Positions 17,696 through 26,845 of a stretch of 64,000 bases of DNA are shown in pieces (within the stretch, counting starts at the first letter, position 1; the number at the start of each line of letters is the position of its first letter). The position numbers and the translations under genes were made by a program. The notes beneath the pieces were generated by a model. It was given only the letters and a program-made list of their open reading frames with translations, was not told where the DNA came from and ran no database searches. Source of the DNA: Cohaesibacter celericrescens. GTDB lineage: Bacteria; Pseudomonadota; Alphaproteobacteria; Rhizobiales; Cohaesibacteraceae. The stretch covers positions 186,001 to 250,000 of the forward strand of contig NZ_PKUQ01000001.1 of assembly GCF_002866925.1 (NCBI RefSeq). Direction: 5' to 3'.

Positions 17696-18805
17696 ATGTC
17701 ATTCCGTTCCCTAGTCCTGATGACATTTGCAACGCTCCTCTTGGTTGTCATGCCGGCGCATAGCTCGTCGCGTATAAAAGACATCGTGGATTTTGAAGGC
17801 ATCAGAGACAACCAATTGATTGGATATGGTTTGGTGGTGGGCCTTGACGGAACTGGCGACTCGCTGACCAACGCGCCTTTTACCAAACAAAGCTTGCAAG
17901 CCATGTTGGAACGCATGGGGGTCAACATTTCGGGCGTCACTCTCAACACCAAGAATGTCGCAGCCGTCATGGTCACAGCAAGTCTGCCTCCCTTCTCCGT
18001 ACAAGGATCACGTATCGATGTAACCATCAGCGCCTTGGGTGATGCCGATAGCTTGCAAGGCGGCACATTGCTCGTCACGCCCCTTATGGGTGCAGACGGT
18101 GAAGCCTATGCAATCGCACAGGGGCCTGTCGCAATTGGAGGCTTCTCGGCTCAAGGCGATGCAGCGGCCGTCACCAAAGGCGTTCCAACATCTGGTCGCA
18201 TTGCCAACGGTGGCATTGTGGAGCGTGAATTGCCTTTCAAACTCGCAAGCATGTCAACACTGCGCCTGTCTTTGCGCAATCCAGATCTCACCACCGCTCG
18301 CAGGATAGCACAGTCCATCAATGACCTGATTGGACAACCGGTTGCCGAACCACTGAACCCCTCCGGCGTTCGCCTAACATTACCACGGGATTTTAACGGC
18401 AACATCGTCGACCTGATTACTGATATTGAACAATTGAATATAGAACCGGATCTTCCGGCAAAGATCATTATTGACGAGTCCACCGGTATCATCGTTATGG
18501 GACAAGAAGTGCGCGTTAGCACTGTCGCCATCGCGCAAGGCAATCTGACCGTATCAGTCACTGAGGCTCCACAGGTTGCACAGCCCAATCCATTAGCCAA
18601 CGGGCAGACAGTCGTCGTGCCGCGGACGCAAGTCGATGTCACCACCGATACCGACAAGAAACTGGCATTGCTGGAAGGCAGTGTCCCCCTTCGTGATCTT
18701 GTCTCAGGTCTCAATGCCCTTGGCGTTGGTCCGCGCGATATGATTTCTATTCTTCAAGCCATCAAAGCTTCAGGCGCCCTTCAGGCAGAAATAGAGGTGA
18801 TGTAA
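17696..18805 (+). CDS. flgI: Flagellar P-ring protein FlgI
   Basis: FlgI forms the periplasmic P ring. The 369-residue protein has a signal peptide (about 1-22) and the invariant family block IKDIVDFEGIRDNQLIGYGL. It ends with the segment LNALGVGPRDMISILQAIKA. An AAGG site precedes the ATG. The stop overlaps the start of the rod-binding gene (TAATG). Confidence 0.97.
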   Translation: MSFRSLVLMTFATLLLVVMPAHSSSRIKDIVDFEGIRDNQLIGYGLVVGLDGTGDSLTNAPFTKQSLQAMLERMGVNISGVTLNTKNVAAVMVTASLPPFSVQGSRIDVTISALGDADSLQGGTLLVTPLMGADGEAYAIAQGPVAIGGFSAQGDAAAVTKGVPTSGRIANGGIVERELPFKLASMSTLRLSLRNPDLTTARRIAQSINDLIGQPVAEPLNPSGVRLTLPRDFNGNIVDLITDIEQLNIEPDLPAKIIIDESTGIIVMGQEVRVSTVAIAQGNLTVSVTEAPQVAQPNPLANGQTVVVPRTQVDVTTDTDKKLALLEGSVPLRDLVSGLNALGVGPRDMISILQAIKASGALQAEIEVM

Positions 18806-19107
18806 TGACCACCGTTAACGCCACACCCTATTCGATTACGGAGCAAGGATCGCTTCAGAATCTCAGCAGAAAGGAACAAGCCCGACAGGTTGCCGAACAA
18901 TTTGAAGGTGTCTACCTCACCCAAATGCTTTCATCTATGTTTGAAGGCATCGGAAAAGATGATGCGTTTGGTGGCTCTTACGCCGAGGACACCTATCGCG
19001 GCCTGCTGACAGAAACCTACGCCGATACCATCACCAAGTCTGGTGGCATGGGCATCGCCGATTCCATCATGCGCGAATTGATCAGCCTTCAGGAAGTGGA
19101 GCAATAA
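18805..19107 (+). CDS. flgJ: Rod-binding protein (FlgJ N-terminal type; CheL in Caulobacter)
   Basis: The 100-residue protein matches the rod-binding domain of FlgJ, which caps and assembles the rod: AEQFEGVYLTQMLSSMFEG, then AEDTYRGLLTETYADTITKS and GGMGIADSIMREL. There is no muramidase domain, as usual in Alphaproteobacteria. The one-base overlap with flgI and the one-base gap to flbY show an operon. In Caulobacter the same trio is flgI-cheL-flbY. Confidence 0.9.
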   Translation: MTTVNATPYSITEQGSLQNLSRKEQARQVAEQFEGVYLTQMLSSMFEGIGKDDAFGGSYAEDTYRGLLTETYADTITKSGGMGIADSIMRELISLQEVEQ

Positions 19108-19108
19108 T

Positions 19109-19615
19109 ATGAGTGAGCAAGAAAACAAGGCCACCAGTCCTGTCACACAGGCAGCAACGTTGGCCAAATCTCCCATTGCTTCGCCCGATGATGTGCGTCG
19201 CCTAGTTGGCGCTATAGAGCATATTATGGATGCGCTGGACGACGTTATGGGCGAAGAAACCAAGCTCTTGAAAGAAGGCAAGGTCAAACAGGCCTTGGAT
19301 CTGGTTGAAGCCAAGAACCAACTGTCCATCCAGTATATGCTTTTGCAAAAAGCCATAACCGCCAATGCCTCGCTGGTGAAACAAATGGCCCCGCAGGACA
19401 GTGAGCAACTAACCAGGCGCCATCATATGTTCCAAAGCACTTTGCAAGCCAATCTGGCGGTCATCGCCACAGTGCGAGAAGTATCCTCTGAGCTTGTCCA
19501 TGACATCAATGATCAAGTTCAAAAAGGCGGCAAAGCCAACACCTACGGACAGTCGGGTCAATTGCCTCAGCATGTAACCCAACGTCGCGGCTTGTCCATT
19601 GATACCGCTTCCTAA
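19109..19615 (+). CDS. flbY: FlbY/FlgN-like flagellar protein
   Basis: The 168-residue, largely helical protein has a long central coiled segment (about residues 28-130, with DDVMGEETKLLKEGKVKQAL). This is the build of FlgN-type export chaperones and of Caulobacter FlbY. The operon position after flgI and the rod-binding gene supports FlbY. The partner is unknown; FlgN homologues chaperone FlgK and FlgL. Confidence 0.75.
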   Translation: MSEQENKATSPVTQAATLAKSPIASPDDVRRLVGAIEHIMDALDDVMGEETKLLKEGKVKQALDLVEAKNQLSIQYMLLQKAITANASLVKQMAPQDSEQLTRRHHMFQSTLQANLAVIATVREVSSELVHDINDQVQKGGKANTYGQSGQLPQHVTQRRGLSIDTAS

Positions 19616-19671
19616 CATAGACATAAATCTTGGCCACACGTCAAAATCCAAAAGACAGAGCCTGCTGCCCG

Positions 19672-21597
19672 ATGAACAATGCGATTAGTCTTCTAAAAAA
19701 AGCGCAAGCGGACCTGCAAAAAGGCAATGCGGTTCGAGCAGAAAAACACTGTCGGAAACTGCTCAAGGACAAAACCCTCTATCTACAGGTTCGGCTGTTG
19801 TTGGCAAAGGTCATGACACAGCAAAACCGCCTTAAAGATGCAGCCCTCTTTATGGCTGAAGCAGCAAATCACGACACCTCCCAGACCCAATTGCAAATGG
19901 CAGCCGGAGAGATGCTAAACCGTGTCGGTATGTTTGAAGATGCGCAACCATTTTTGGAACGTGCCGTAACAGCACAACCCACCAATTCCAACGCCTGGTT
20001 TGCATTGCTTTCAGGCATGGCATCGGACATCCTCAACCCAACCCGTCCAAACTCCAAAGACAAGCACCATACGGTTCCTGCCGACCTTGTTCAACTAGCC
20101 CAAAAGCTTCAGAATAATTTCCCTGAAGCCCTAAAGATGATCGCACTCATCGGCGAGATTTATCTCGCGAATGGCCAAGTAGATGCGGCTGAGAACTGCT
20201 TCCATCAAGCACTTTCTGCACGCCCCTATATCCCCGCGGCGCATCACAACTGGTTGAAACTTCATCTTGAAGCACTCGATCACGAAGCAATTTTGGCCTA
20301 TGATAGCGAACATGGTGAGGTGGTAGCACAAGATGCTCTCTGTCAACGCACCATTGCAGCTTCTCTCGAAAATTTGGGATTTTTCGACAAAGCCCTTGAA
20401 CGTCTAAACATTGCCATTGGTCTTTGCACCAACAATGCTCCACGGACCAACGAATACCTCGCAGCAAGAGGTCGGGTCCATTTCTATCTCGGCAAGTTCA
20501 ACGAGGCCTTGGAAGACCTCAGTAAATCTCTTAAAGCCAAACCTGATTTTCTGGATGCACGACACAATCGATGCCTTACGAACAAATGCCTCGGCAATAT
20601 TGGCGCAGCAGCACAAGACGAATTTGCGCGCTTAAAAATGGATAACAAACATGCGACGTTCGACTTTGAAAAACCAATTTGGAACGGCGAACCTCTGACT
20701 GGAAAGCGACTTTTCATATGGTCGGACATGGGTGTTGGAGACACATTTAAATATACACCGCTTATCAGAGAGTTATCAAAAGACGGTCACATCATTCTGG
20801 CTGCACAGCCCAAAACCCTGGCTTTTCTAAAAACAGTACTGCCTGAAATCGAAATGCGCGACATACCCAAACAAAAACTAACAATGGCCAACAATCGAAT
20901 AAATCTGCACAATATCAATGCCAATACGACAGGAATAGCAACCTTCGACCCAATTGAAGAAGATTTCGATTATCACATGCCACTGGCTGGCCTTTATACA
21001 ATCCTTCGACCAGATATGGCTTCATTCAAGCACTTAACGCGCGCCTTTTCGCTGCCTGAAGCAATCATTGAACCTTACCGACAACTGGACTGCATGAAAA
21101 ATCCTCAAACCACCAAGGTTGGGTTAGCATGGTCCAGCAAGAGTAAGAACCCAATGGTTGAACGGAATTATCTTACACTAGAAGACTTGCTCCCGATCCT
21201 CAGAATGCCCGGTTTTGAGTTTTATAATCTTCAATACAGTGCTGAAGAAGACGAGATAAAGGCGTTTAGCAAAAAGCATTCAGTTCCGCTCCATCACGCA
21301 CCCGGTCTAGATTTGATGGATGACATGCTAGGTACAGCAGCTTTTACATCCTGCATGGATCTATTCATAAGCCCAGCCAATACCTGTTGCGATATAGCAG
21401 GAACCATGGGTGTCAAAAGCCATAGAACAGATCTGATTCATTTACCTGAGAGCCTAGGAAAAGATTATGTGCCTTGGTATGAAGACCAAAAATGCCTAAG
21501 AATTCCATGGGGTCGCACGGTATTAGACTATCTACCTCAAATGCAAGATTGGTTGATGGTCAACAAAGATCATCGCGGCAAGCATCACTCACTCTGA
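19672..21597 (+). CDS. TPR protein with glycosyltransferase-like domain, FlmG-like candidate
   Basis: Residues 1-330 form tetratricopeptide-like repeats (EIYLANGQVDAAENCFHQAL, VHFYLGKFNEALEDLSKSLK). Residues 350-641 resemble GT-B/GT9-type domains that follow TPRs: GVGDTFKYTPLIRELSKDGH, VGLAWSSKSKNP, then LFISPANTCCDIAGTMGVKS. Caulobacter FlmG, a flagellin glycosyltransferase that binds flagellin through TPRs, has the same architecture. The gene lies directly upstream of two flagellin genes. Flagellin glycosylation is therefore inferred, not shown. Neither the ATG at 19672 nor a TTG at 19630 has a clear ribosome-binding site. Confidence 0.75.
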   Translation: MNNAISLLKKAQADLQKGNAVRAEKHCRKLLKDKTLYLQVRLLLAKVMTQQNRLKDAALFMAEAANHDTSQTQLQMAAGEMLNRVGMFEDAQPFLERAVTAQPTNSNAWFALLSGMASDILNPTRPNSKDKHHTVPADLVQLAQKLQNNFPEALKMIALIGEIYLANGQVDAAENCFHQALSARPYIPAAHHNWLKLHLEALDHEAILAYDSEHGEVVAQDALCQRTIAASLENLGFFDKALERLNIAIGLCTNNAPRTNEYLAARGRVHFYLGKFNEALEDLSKSLKAKPDFLDARHNRCLTNKCLGNIGAAAQDEFARLKMDNKHATFDFEKPIWNGEPLTGKRLFIWSDMGVGDTFKYTPLIRELSKDGHIILAAQPKTLAFLKTVLPEIEMRDIPKQKLTMANNRINLHNINANTTGIATFDPIEEDFDYHMPLAGLYTILRPDMASFKHLTRAFSLPEAIIEPYRQLDCMKNPQTTKVGLAWSSKSKNPMVERNYLTLEDLLPILRMPGFEFYNLQYSAEEDEIKAFSKKHSVPLHHAPGLDLMDDMLGTAAFTSCMDLFISPANTCCDIAGTMGVKSHRTDLIHLPESLGKDYVPWYEDQKCLRIPWGRTVLDYLPQMQDWLMVNKDHRGKHHSL

Positions 21598-21757
21598 CAA
21601 ACAGCGCAGTGTAGTCTTTTTCGACCAACAACGCCCCTATTCTCAATGCAATAAACTTCAGTAACAAAGCATTAGCTCTATAATCCAGTCAAAAATGACA
21701 AGAAGTTTCAATTCTGCTATAATGTTTCTACTTAAGCATGGCGATTTGAGGCTTGAT

Positions 21758-22144
21758 ATGGATCTATCCGTCCAGAAAATGCAGCCGCCTGCCAGCGTAC
21801 AAGGCAAATCGGCGGCCAAGAAAACAAGTCCCGGCAGCAGCGATGACGCGGTAGATGATGTTAGCCGTGACCAAAAAACGCGTTTTGCCCATGGCAACAC
21901 CGGTTACGATGAGATCGATGCAGACGATTGCCATCCCAGACAGCCAGAAACACATGAACGCAAGCGGCGGCGCAAAAACAGACAGTTGCTCTCGCGCGAA
22001 GACTTGAGTGAACTCACATCATCTCTGGAAGAATTACAGCAAGCCGACCAATCGGCTGACGGACTGATGAATATGCGCGCCTATCAGGCACAACCTTCTG
22101 AGACGGAAGAAGACGAACGCCCCCATTTTGAAGTCAATATTTAG
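21758..22144 (+). CDS. Small hydrophilic hypothetical protein upstream of flagellins
   Basis: This 128-residue protein is highly charged and has no signal peptide or membrane helix. A basic patch (KRRRKNRQ, about residues 82-89) precedes a short predicted helix (SREDLSELTSSLEELQQADQ). The ATG at 21758 has GAGG about eight bases upstream. A longer in-frame start at 21695 lacks one. I do not recognise the family. Its place between the FlmG-like gene and the flagellins suggests a flagellar role. Confidence 0.6.
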   Translation: MDLSVQKMQPPASVQGKSAAKKTSPGSSDDAVDDVSRDQKTRFAHGNTGYDEIDADDCHPRQPETHERKRRRKNRQLLSREDLSELTSSLEELQQADQSADGLMNMRAYQAQPSETEEDERPHFEVNI

Positions 22145-22586
22145 CGTCTCAACCCTGAGTCTCGTCTGAATTCCGTTTTGGCGCAAAAATCGATTGCTGT
22201 TGTGCACATTAGATTTCCACAAATTCAGCAAATCATAATTCAATCGGACAAATTTAAATAAATTCCTCTCCCCTGTGATCCAGCAAAGCCTCAGTCTTGC
22301 CAAGAGGAACACTTTATTTACCAAAGTCCCTACCGCATTCTGCAACAATCAGACCCATCTTGATTGCACCAAAGGCATGAAACAAACGCTATTCTGCAAA
22401 TTCAAGCGGCCAGTAATCATTGATTAATCATACCTTGCCCGTACTAACCCTGCATTAACCCTGACGCCTGTTAACCATATAATTTTACTAATGATTCTGG
22501 TTTAAAGCGCATTGTTCTCCCAGACCAAGGATGGTCCTGAAGGCCAAGTAATGGCCACGAGTACAAACCAGAAAGGTTTTGGGAAA
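22145..22586 (+). promoter_or_regulatory. Flagellin 1 upstream region
   Basis: This 442-base gene-free interval is AT-rich. It contains a CtrA half-site TTAACCAT at 22471-22478. A leader element at 22558-22577 (CGAGTAC, three bases, then CCAGAAAGGT) is shared with flagellin 2. No convincing sigma-54 site was found. Confidence 0.5.
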
Positions 22587-23969
22587 ATGTCAGATATTAC
22601 TCTTTCCGCCGGCGTACGGCAGAATCTTCTCTCCCTGCAGAACACAGCGGACATGATGTCCACCACGCAGAACCGTCTTGCTACCGGCAAGAAAGTCAAC
22701 TCTGCGCTGGACAATCCAAGCAACTTCTTTACATCACAGAGTCTCGGCACGCGGGCAAACGAGCTGAGCAACCTTCTGGACAATATCAGCACCTCCACCC
22801 AGGTTCTGGAAGCTGCAGACAACGGCATCAAAGCGATCACTGATCTGGTCGAAAGTGCCCAGTCAACTGTCAAACAGGCCCAATCTGCCAACAGCTCCAG
22901 CGAAGGTACCCACATTCAGGGTGATGGCTCCATCGACACGACATCATCTCCTAGCGGCACCACCGTCAAGGAACGCGTCGAAGCCCAGACGCTTAGCAAT
23001 CTTGGAATTGATTCTGCAGCGGACATTACACTGACATCGACATCAGAAAATGGTGTCACCAGCACATTCAATCTTGCTGAGCACTTCACAGCAACCGGCG
23101 AAGCGCTCGACGATGCCAACGGTGACACCACCACAGGTGACGCCTATAGCGTCTCAGATCTTGTCAATGACATCAATGCCTCTGGTGTTGCTACCGCATC
23201 CATCACTGACGACGGTCGTCTGGATCTGAAAGCAAATGGCAACGAAAAACTGGATCTGACACTACAATCGATTGGTGGTGCTTCTCAAGCTGCGTCCGAC
23301 TCTGTAGCAGCAGTCTTCGGCTTTGGCGGTTCGGCTGATGTCGATGGTGAAGGCGCCACAGTAACCGGCGCAGGTGGTACCGACGTAGAATTCACCAACG
23401 GTGCTTCTGCTGGTGCAGCGGATACATTTACAGTGTCAAACGTTGCCAGCTCCACTGATTCAGATAACGCTGATCTGGTCACCCAGTTCAATGAAATTCT
23501 CGATCAAATCGACCAGCTTGCGGCTGACTCCAGCTTCAATGGTCAAAACTTGATCAATGGATTGGGCAACGACTTGACGGTGGCGTTCAACGAGAAACGT
23601 GATGAAGGCAAGTCTGAATTGACCATTGCGTCTGCAGATCTTACCTCTTCCGGTCTGAACCTAAGTGACGCAACGTCTCTCAGCTCTGATGAAGCCAACG
23701 AGAAACTTGATGCCTTGTCAGAATCCTTGAGTACACTTCGCACACAGGGGTCTACCTTTGGTTCAAATCTGAACACGGTGAAGATTCGTCAGGACTTTAC
23801 CAAAGACAGCATCAATACTCTTCAAACCGGTGCTGACAGTCTGGTTTTGGCAGATACCAACGAGGAAGGCGCCAATATGTTGGCTCTGCAAACTCGTCAG
23901 TCTCTGTCCACCACGGCTCTGTCTCTGGCTTCTTCCGCCGACCAGGCAGTGCTTAGCTTCCTTCGTTAA
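22587..23969 (+). CDS. Flagellin 1
   Basis: This is the filament subunit. The N-terminal D0/D1 helix (LLSLQNTADMMSTTQNRLAT, then GKKVNSALDNP) and the C-terminal helix (MLALQTRQSLSTTALSLASS) are diagnostic. The central part (about residues 105-300) is a Gly/Ser/Thr/Asp-rich variable domain, so the protein is 460 residues against about 270 in Caulobacter. The ATG at 22587 is chosen because AAAGG lies upstream and flagellins begin at this point; an in-frame ATG at 22551 is unlikely. A 211-base segment is identical to flagellin 2. Confidence 0.95.
   Translation: MSDITLSAGVRQNLLSLQNTADMMSTTQNRLATGKKVNSALDNPSNFFTSQSLGTRANELSNLLDNISTSTQVLEAADNGIKAITDLVESAQSTVKQAQSANSSSEGTHIQGDGSIDTTSSPSGTTVKERVEAQTLSNLGIDSAADITLTSTSENGVTSTFNLAEHFTATGEALDDANGDTTTGDAYSVSDLVNDINASGVATASITDDGRLDLKANGNEKLDLTLQSIGGASQAASDSVAAVFGFGGSADVDGEGATVTGAGGTDVEFTNGASAGAADTFTVSNVASSTDSDNADLVTQFNEILDQIDQLAADSSFNGQNLINGLGNDLTVAFNEKRDEGKSELTIASADLTSSGLNLSDATSLSSDEANEKLDALSESLSTLRTQGSTFGSNLNTVKIRQDFTKDSINTLQTGADSLVLADTNEEGANMLALQTRQSLSTTALSLASSADQAVLSFLR
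23214..23424 (+). repeat. 211-bp exact repeat, copy 1 (within flagellin 1)
   Basis: This segment is identical, base for base, to 24897-25107 in flagellin 2. Flanking sequence differs at many synonymous sites. Confidence 0.95.
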
Positions 23970-23992
23970 TCAAAACCAAATTTACAGCCGAA

Positions 23993-24020
23993 ACGGGGCC
24001 TCAGGGCCCCGTTTTTTTTG
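23993..24020 (+). terminator. Rho-independent terminator of flagellin 1
   Basis: The stem ACGGGGCC/GGCCCCGT with a four-base loop (23993-24012) is followed by eight T residues. It gives flagellin 1 its own transcript, separate from flagellin 2. Confidence 0.93.
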
Positions 24021-24243
24021 GGCCATAAAACTGCGATTTCATATCAGATTTTTTCTTAGGAAACATCGCCTTATACTCGAGTAACCCCTTGAGATAAATA
24101 CTCTTTCCACTTACCCAAGTTTCAAGCTTGAATCGGTAACAACGTATTAAGGTTAACACGACACGTTTGATTAACCCTAAATTAGTGATTATTCGCGAAA
24201 ATCCGACTAAGCCTCAGAAAGAGGCGCAAAAACAATTTGTATT

Positions 24244-24260
24244 CGAGTACCCAGAAAGGT
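24244..24260 (+). promoter_or_regulatory. Shared flagellin leader element, flagellin 2 copy
   Basis: CGAGTACCCAGAAAGGT here matches the flagellin 1 leader at 22558-22577, apart from three extra A bases there. It contains the AAAGG ribosome-binding site, six bases before the ATG. It is a candidate site for post-transcriptional control. Confidence 0.45.
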
Positions 24261-24266
24261 AATCTC

Positions 24267-25655
24267 ATGTCGTCGGATATCACTCTCTCAGCTGGCGTGC
24301 GCCAGAACCTCCTCTCCCTGCAAAATACTGCGGACTTGATGTCCACCACGCAGAACCGTCTGGCAACAGGTAAAAAAGTGAACTCTGCGTTGGACAATCC
24401 AACAAACTTCTTTACCTCACAAAGTCTTTCCAGCCGTGCAAGCGACTTGGGCAACCTTCTGGATGGCATTTCAAATTCCATTAAAACGATTGAATCTGCT
24501 GATAACGGTATCACCGCGATCACCGATCTGGTTGAATCAGCTCAAGCAACTGTCCGTCAGGCTCAGTCTGCAAACAGCGCCAGCGAAGGTACCCACATTC
24601 AGGGCGATGCTGCCATAGACACCACATCGTCCCCCTCCGGTTCAACCGTACAAGAACGTGTTGAAAATCAGACACTTACTAATCTTGGAATTGATTCTGC
24701 AGCGGACATTACACTGACATCAACCTCAGCAAATGGTGTCACCAGCACATTCAATCTTGCTGAGCACTTCACAGCAACCGGCGAAGCGCTGGACGATGCC
24801 AACGGTGACACCACTACAGGTGATGCCTATAGCATCTCTGATCTTGTCGATGACATCAATGCTTCTGGTGTTGCTACCGCATCCATTACTGACGATGGTC
24901 GTCTGGATCTGAAAGCAAATGGCAACGAAAAACTGGATCTGACACTACAATCGATTGGTGGTGCTTCTCAAGCTGCGTCCGACTCTGTAGCAGCAGTCTT
25001 CGGCTTTGGCGGTTCGGCTGATGTCGATGGTGAAGGCGCCACAGTAACCGGCGCAGGTGGTACCGACGTAGAATTCACCAACGGTGCTTCTGCTGGTGCA
25101 GCGGATATATTTACAGTTTCAAACATTGCGTCTAGCTCTGACTCGGACAATGCTGAACTGGTCACCCAGTTCAATGAAATCCTTGATCAAATTGACCAAC
25201 TTGCGGCAGACTCCAGCTTTAACGGTATCAACCTGATCAACGGTACCGGCAATGACTTGACTGTGGCCTTCAACGAGAAACGTGATGAAGGCAAATCTGA
25301 ACTAACCATTTCATCTGCCGATCTGACCTCTGATGGTCTGAACCTGACCGATGCCACGTCCCTCAGCGCTGATGAATCCAACCTGAAACTGGATTCCTTG
25401 TCAGACGCTCTAACAACACTGCGCAAGCAGGCATCAACCTTCGGTTCCAACCTTTCTACAGTGCAGATCCGTAAGGACTACACCAAGGAAGCCATCAACA
25501 CCCTTCAAACCGGTGCGGATGCTCTGGTTCTGGCCGATGGCAACGAAGAAGGCGCAAACATGCTGGCCTTGCAGACCCGTCAGACGCTGTCTACAACAGC
25601 CCTGTCTCTGGCATCTCAAGCAGACCAAGCCGTTACAAGCTTCCTTCGGGCCTAA
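24267..25655 (+). CDS. Flagellin 2
   Basis: This second filament subunit has 462 residues and the same domain plan as flagellin 1. Its N- and C-terminal domains are similar in protein but clearly diverged in DNA. The central domain is almost identical in protein, with a 211-base stretch identical in DNA. The ATG at 24267 has AAAGG six bases upstream; an in-frame start at 24237 would add ten non-flagellin residues. It is followed by its own terminator. Confidence 0.95.
   Translation: MSSDITLSAGVRQNLLSLQNTADLMSTTQNRLATGKKVNSALDNPTNFFTSQSLSSRASDLGNLLDGISNSIKTIESADNGITAITDLVESAQATVRQAQSANSASEGTHIQGDAAIDTTSSPSGSTVQERVENQTLTNLGIDSAADITLTSTSANGVTSTFNLAEHFTATGEALDDANGDTTTGDAYSISDLVDDINASGVATASITDDGRLDLKANGNEKLDLTLQSIGGASQAASDSVAAVFGFGGSADVDGEGATVTGAGGTDVEFTNGASAGAADIFTVSNIASSSDSDNAELVTQFNEILDQIDQLAADSSFNGINLINGTGNDLTVAFNEKRDEGKSELTISSADLTSDGLNLTDATSLSADESNLKLDSLSDALTTLRKQASTFGSNLSTVQIRKDYTKEAINTLQTGADALVLADGNEEGANMLALQTRQTLSTTALSLASQADQAVTSFLRA
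24897..25107 (+). repeat. 211-bp exact repeat, copy 2 (within flagellin 2)
   Basis: This is the partner of 23214-23424. Both copies run in the same direction about 1.7 kb apart, a configuration that allows gene conversion or deletion. Confidence 0.95.
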
Positions 25656-25681
25656 TAAGCTCCGTTACAAAAATACGAAAA

Positions 25682-25705
25682 GGCGGGGAAATCCCCGCCT
25701 TTTTT
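25682..25705 (+). terminator. Rho-independent terminator of flagellin 2
   Basis: The stem GGCGGGG-AAAT-CCCCGCC (25682-25699) is followed directly by six T residues. Confidence 0.95.
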
Positions 25706-25920
25706 CATTTTTACGGTTAGCAGCTTATCAGCCCTTGCCTTTTGACCTTTGCATACCGCTTTAACTAGACTAGAGCCTATCCATATAACATTGCGAGGTT
25801 TTTGCGATAAGTGATCTCGTTTAAAGAAAGACTTCAGCATCCTACAGTATGAGGATCGTTGGAACCGCTCTGGGAAAAAAGGTGGGCTGCTGGCCTAACT
25901 GCGAAAACACAGGATTTGCT

Positions 25921-26340
25921 ATGTCTTTGAAAATAGAACTTCGCCCCGCCGAGCGCATCATTATTGGCAACAGCGTCATCACCAACGGAGACAATCGCGC
26001 CAAACTATATGTCGATGGCACAGCCCCTATTTTGCGCGAAAAAGACATCCTGACGAGCGATACCGCCAACAGTCCAGCTCGGCGCATTTATCTATGCATT
26101 CAGCTGATGTATTTGGGCCAGGATCTCTCCAAGCATAAAGAAACCTACTTTACTCTTATCAACGATTTTTTACAGGCCGCCCCCAGTGCATTAACGATTG
26201 TAGACACCATAAATAGTAAAATATTAACTAATTCTCTCTACCCTGCTTTGAAAGAAGCCAAAGCTCTTATTAGGTATGAAGAGGAGTTACTCCGGGATGT
26301 ACAGCCAGTCCGCAGCGAAAGCCTACCAGAACACGGGTAA
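25921..26340 (+). CDS. flbT: Flagellin synthesis regulator FlbT
   Basis: FlbT binds flagellin mRNA leaders and represses translation in Caulobacter until the hook is complete; in Brucella it acts positively. The 139-residue protein starts MSLKIELRPAERIIIGNSVI, a strong family match. The ATG at 25921 has AGGA about seven bases upstream. In-frame codons up to 25849 give a non-conserved extension. It overlaps flaF by 44 bases, so the two are coupled. Confidence 0.94.
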   Translation: MSLKIELRPAERIIIGNSVITNGDNRAKLYVDGTAPILREKDILTSDTANSPARRIYLCIQLMYLGQDLSKHKETYFTLINDFLQAAPSALTIVDTINSKILTNSLYPALKEAKALIRYEEELLRDVQPVRSESLPEHG

Positions 26341-26665
26341 CCAGGCAGGAAATCCACGTGAGCGAGAAGCTGCGCTTTTGATTAAGGCAGCCGCATATCT
26401 GCAACGCACCAAATTGGAAACATCGACACCCGACGATCTTGATTATGCCCTGACTTTCAATCGCAAAATCTGGACTATGTTTGTTGGTGAACTGCTTGAT
26501 GAAAACCATGAAATGCCCAAACCGTTGCGCGAAAACTTAGTCAATCTGGGACTGTTTACATTCAACCATACCTTGGAAATCATGACGGATCCCCAATCCA
26601 AGACAGTGGATAGCCTGATCAATATCAACCGCAATATTGCTGAAGGTCTGCGCGCCAACAACTAG
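26297..26665 (+). CDS. flaF: Flagellin export/synthesis regulator FlaF
   Basis: FlaF is needed for flagellin synthesis and secretion in Alphaproteobacteria and opposes FlbT. The 122-residue sequence (SQSAAKAYQNTG, then REREAALLIKAAAYLQ and ALTFNRKIWTMFVGELL) matches the family throughout. The start at 26297 gives the usual length. An in-frame ATG at 26276 lies further inside flbT. Confidence 0.93.
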   Translation: MYSQSAAKAYQNTGNQAGNPREREAALLIKAAAYLQRTKLETSTPDDLDYALTFNRKIWTMFVGELLDENHEMPKPLRENLVNLGLFTFNHTLEIMTDPQSKTVDSLININRNIAEGLRANN

Positions 26666-26694
26666 GCGAGACGCAAACAGATGATCGCATTTTT

Positions 26695-26730
26695 CTGCGC
26701 CGCCCAAACGGGTCCGGCGCAGTTTTTGTT
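26695..26730 (+). terminator. Terminator of flbT-flaF
   Basis: The stem CTGCGCCG/CGGCGCAG (26695-26702 with 26715-26722) is followed by TTTTTG. It separates flaF from the convergent flgL. Confidence 0.88.
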
Positions 26731-26845
26731 TGTGGAGTTCCTATAAATCAAGACACCAAAGGAACCACAAGCAGACCGACACCGAACAAAAAGGGCAGCT
26801 GTTAAGCCACCCATTTTCAATTGCTCCAGTGCTATTCACAACAGG

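Noticed and set aside
22145..22586. Sigma-54 promoter for flagellin 1
   Set aside because: All GG dinucleotides in the interval were checked for a GC twelve bases downstream; none gave an acceptable -24/-12 pair.
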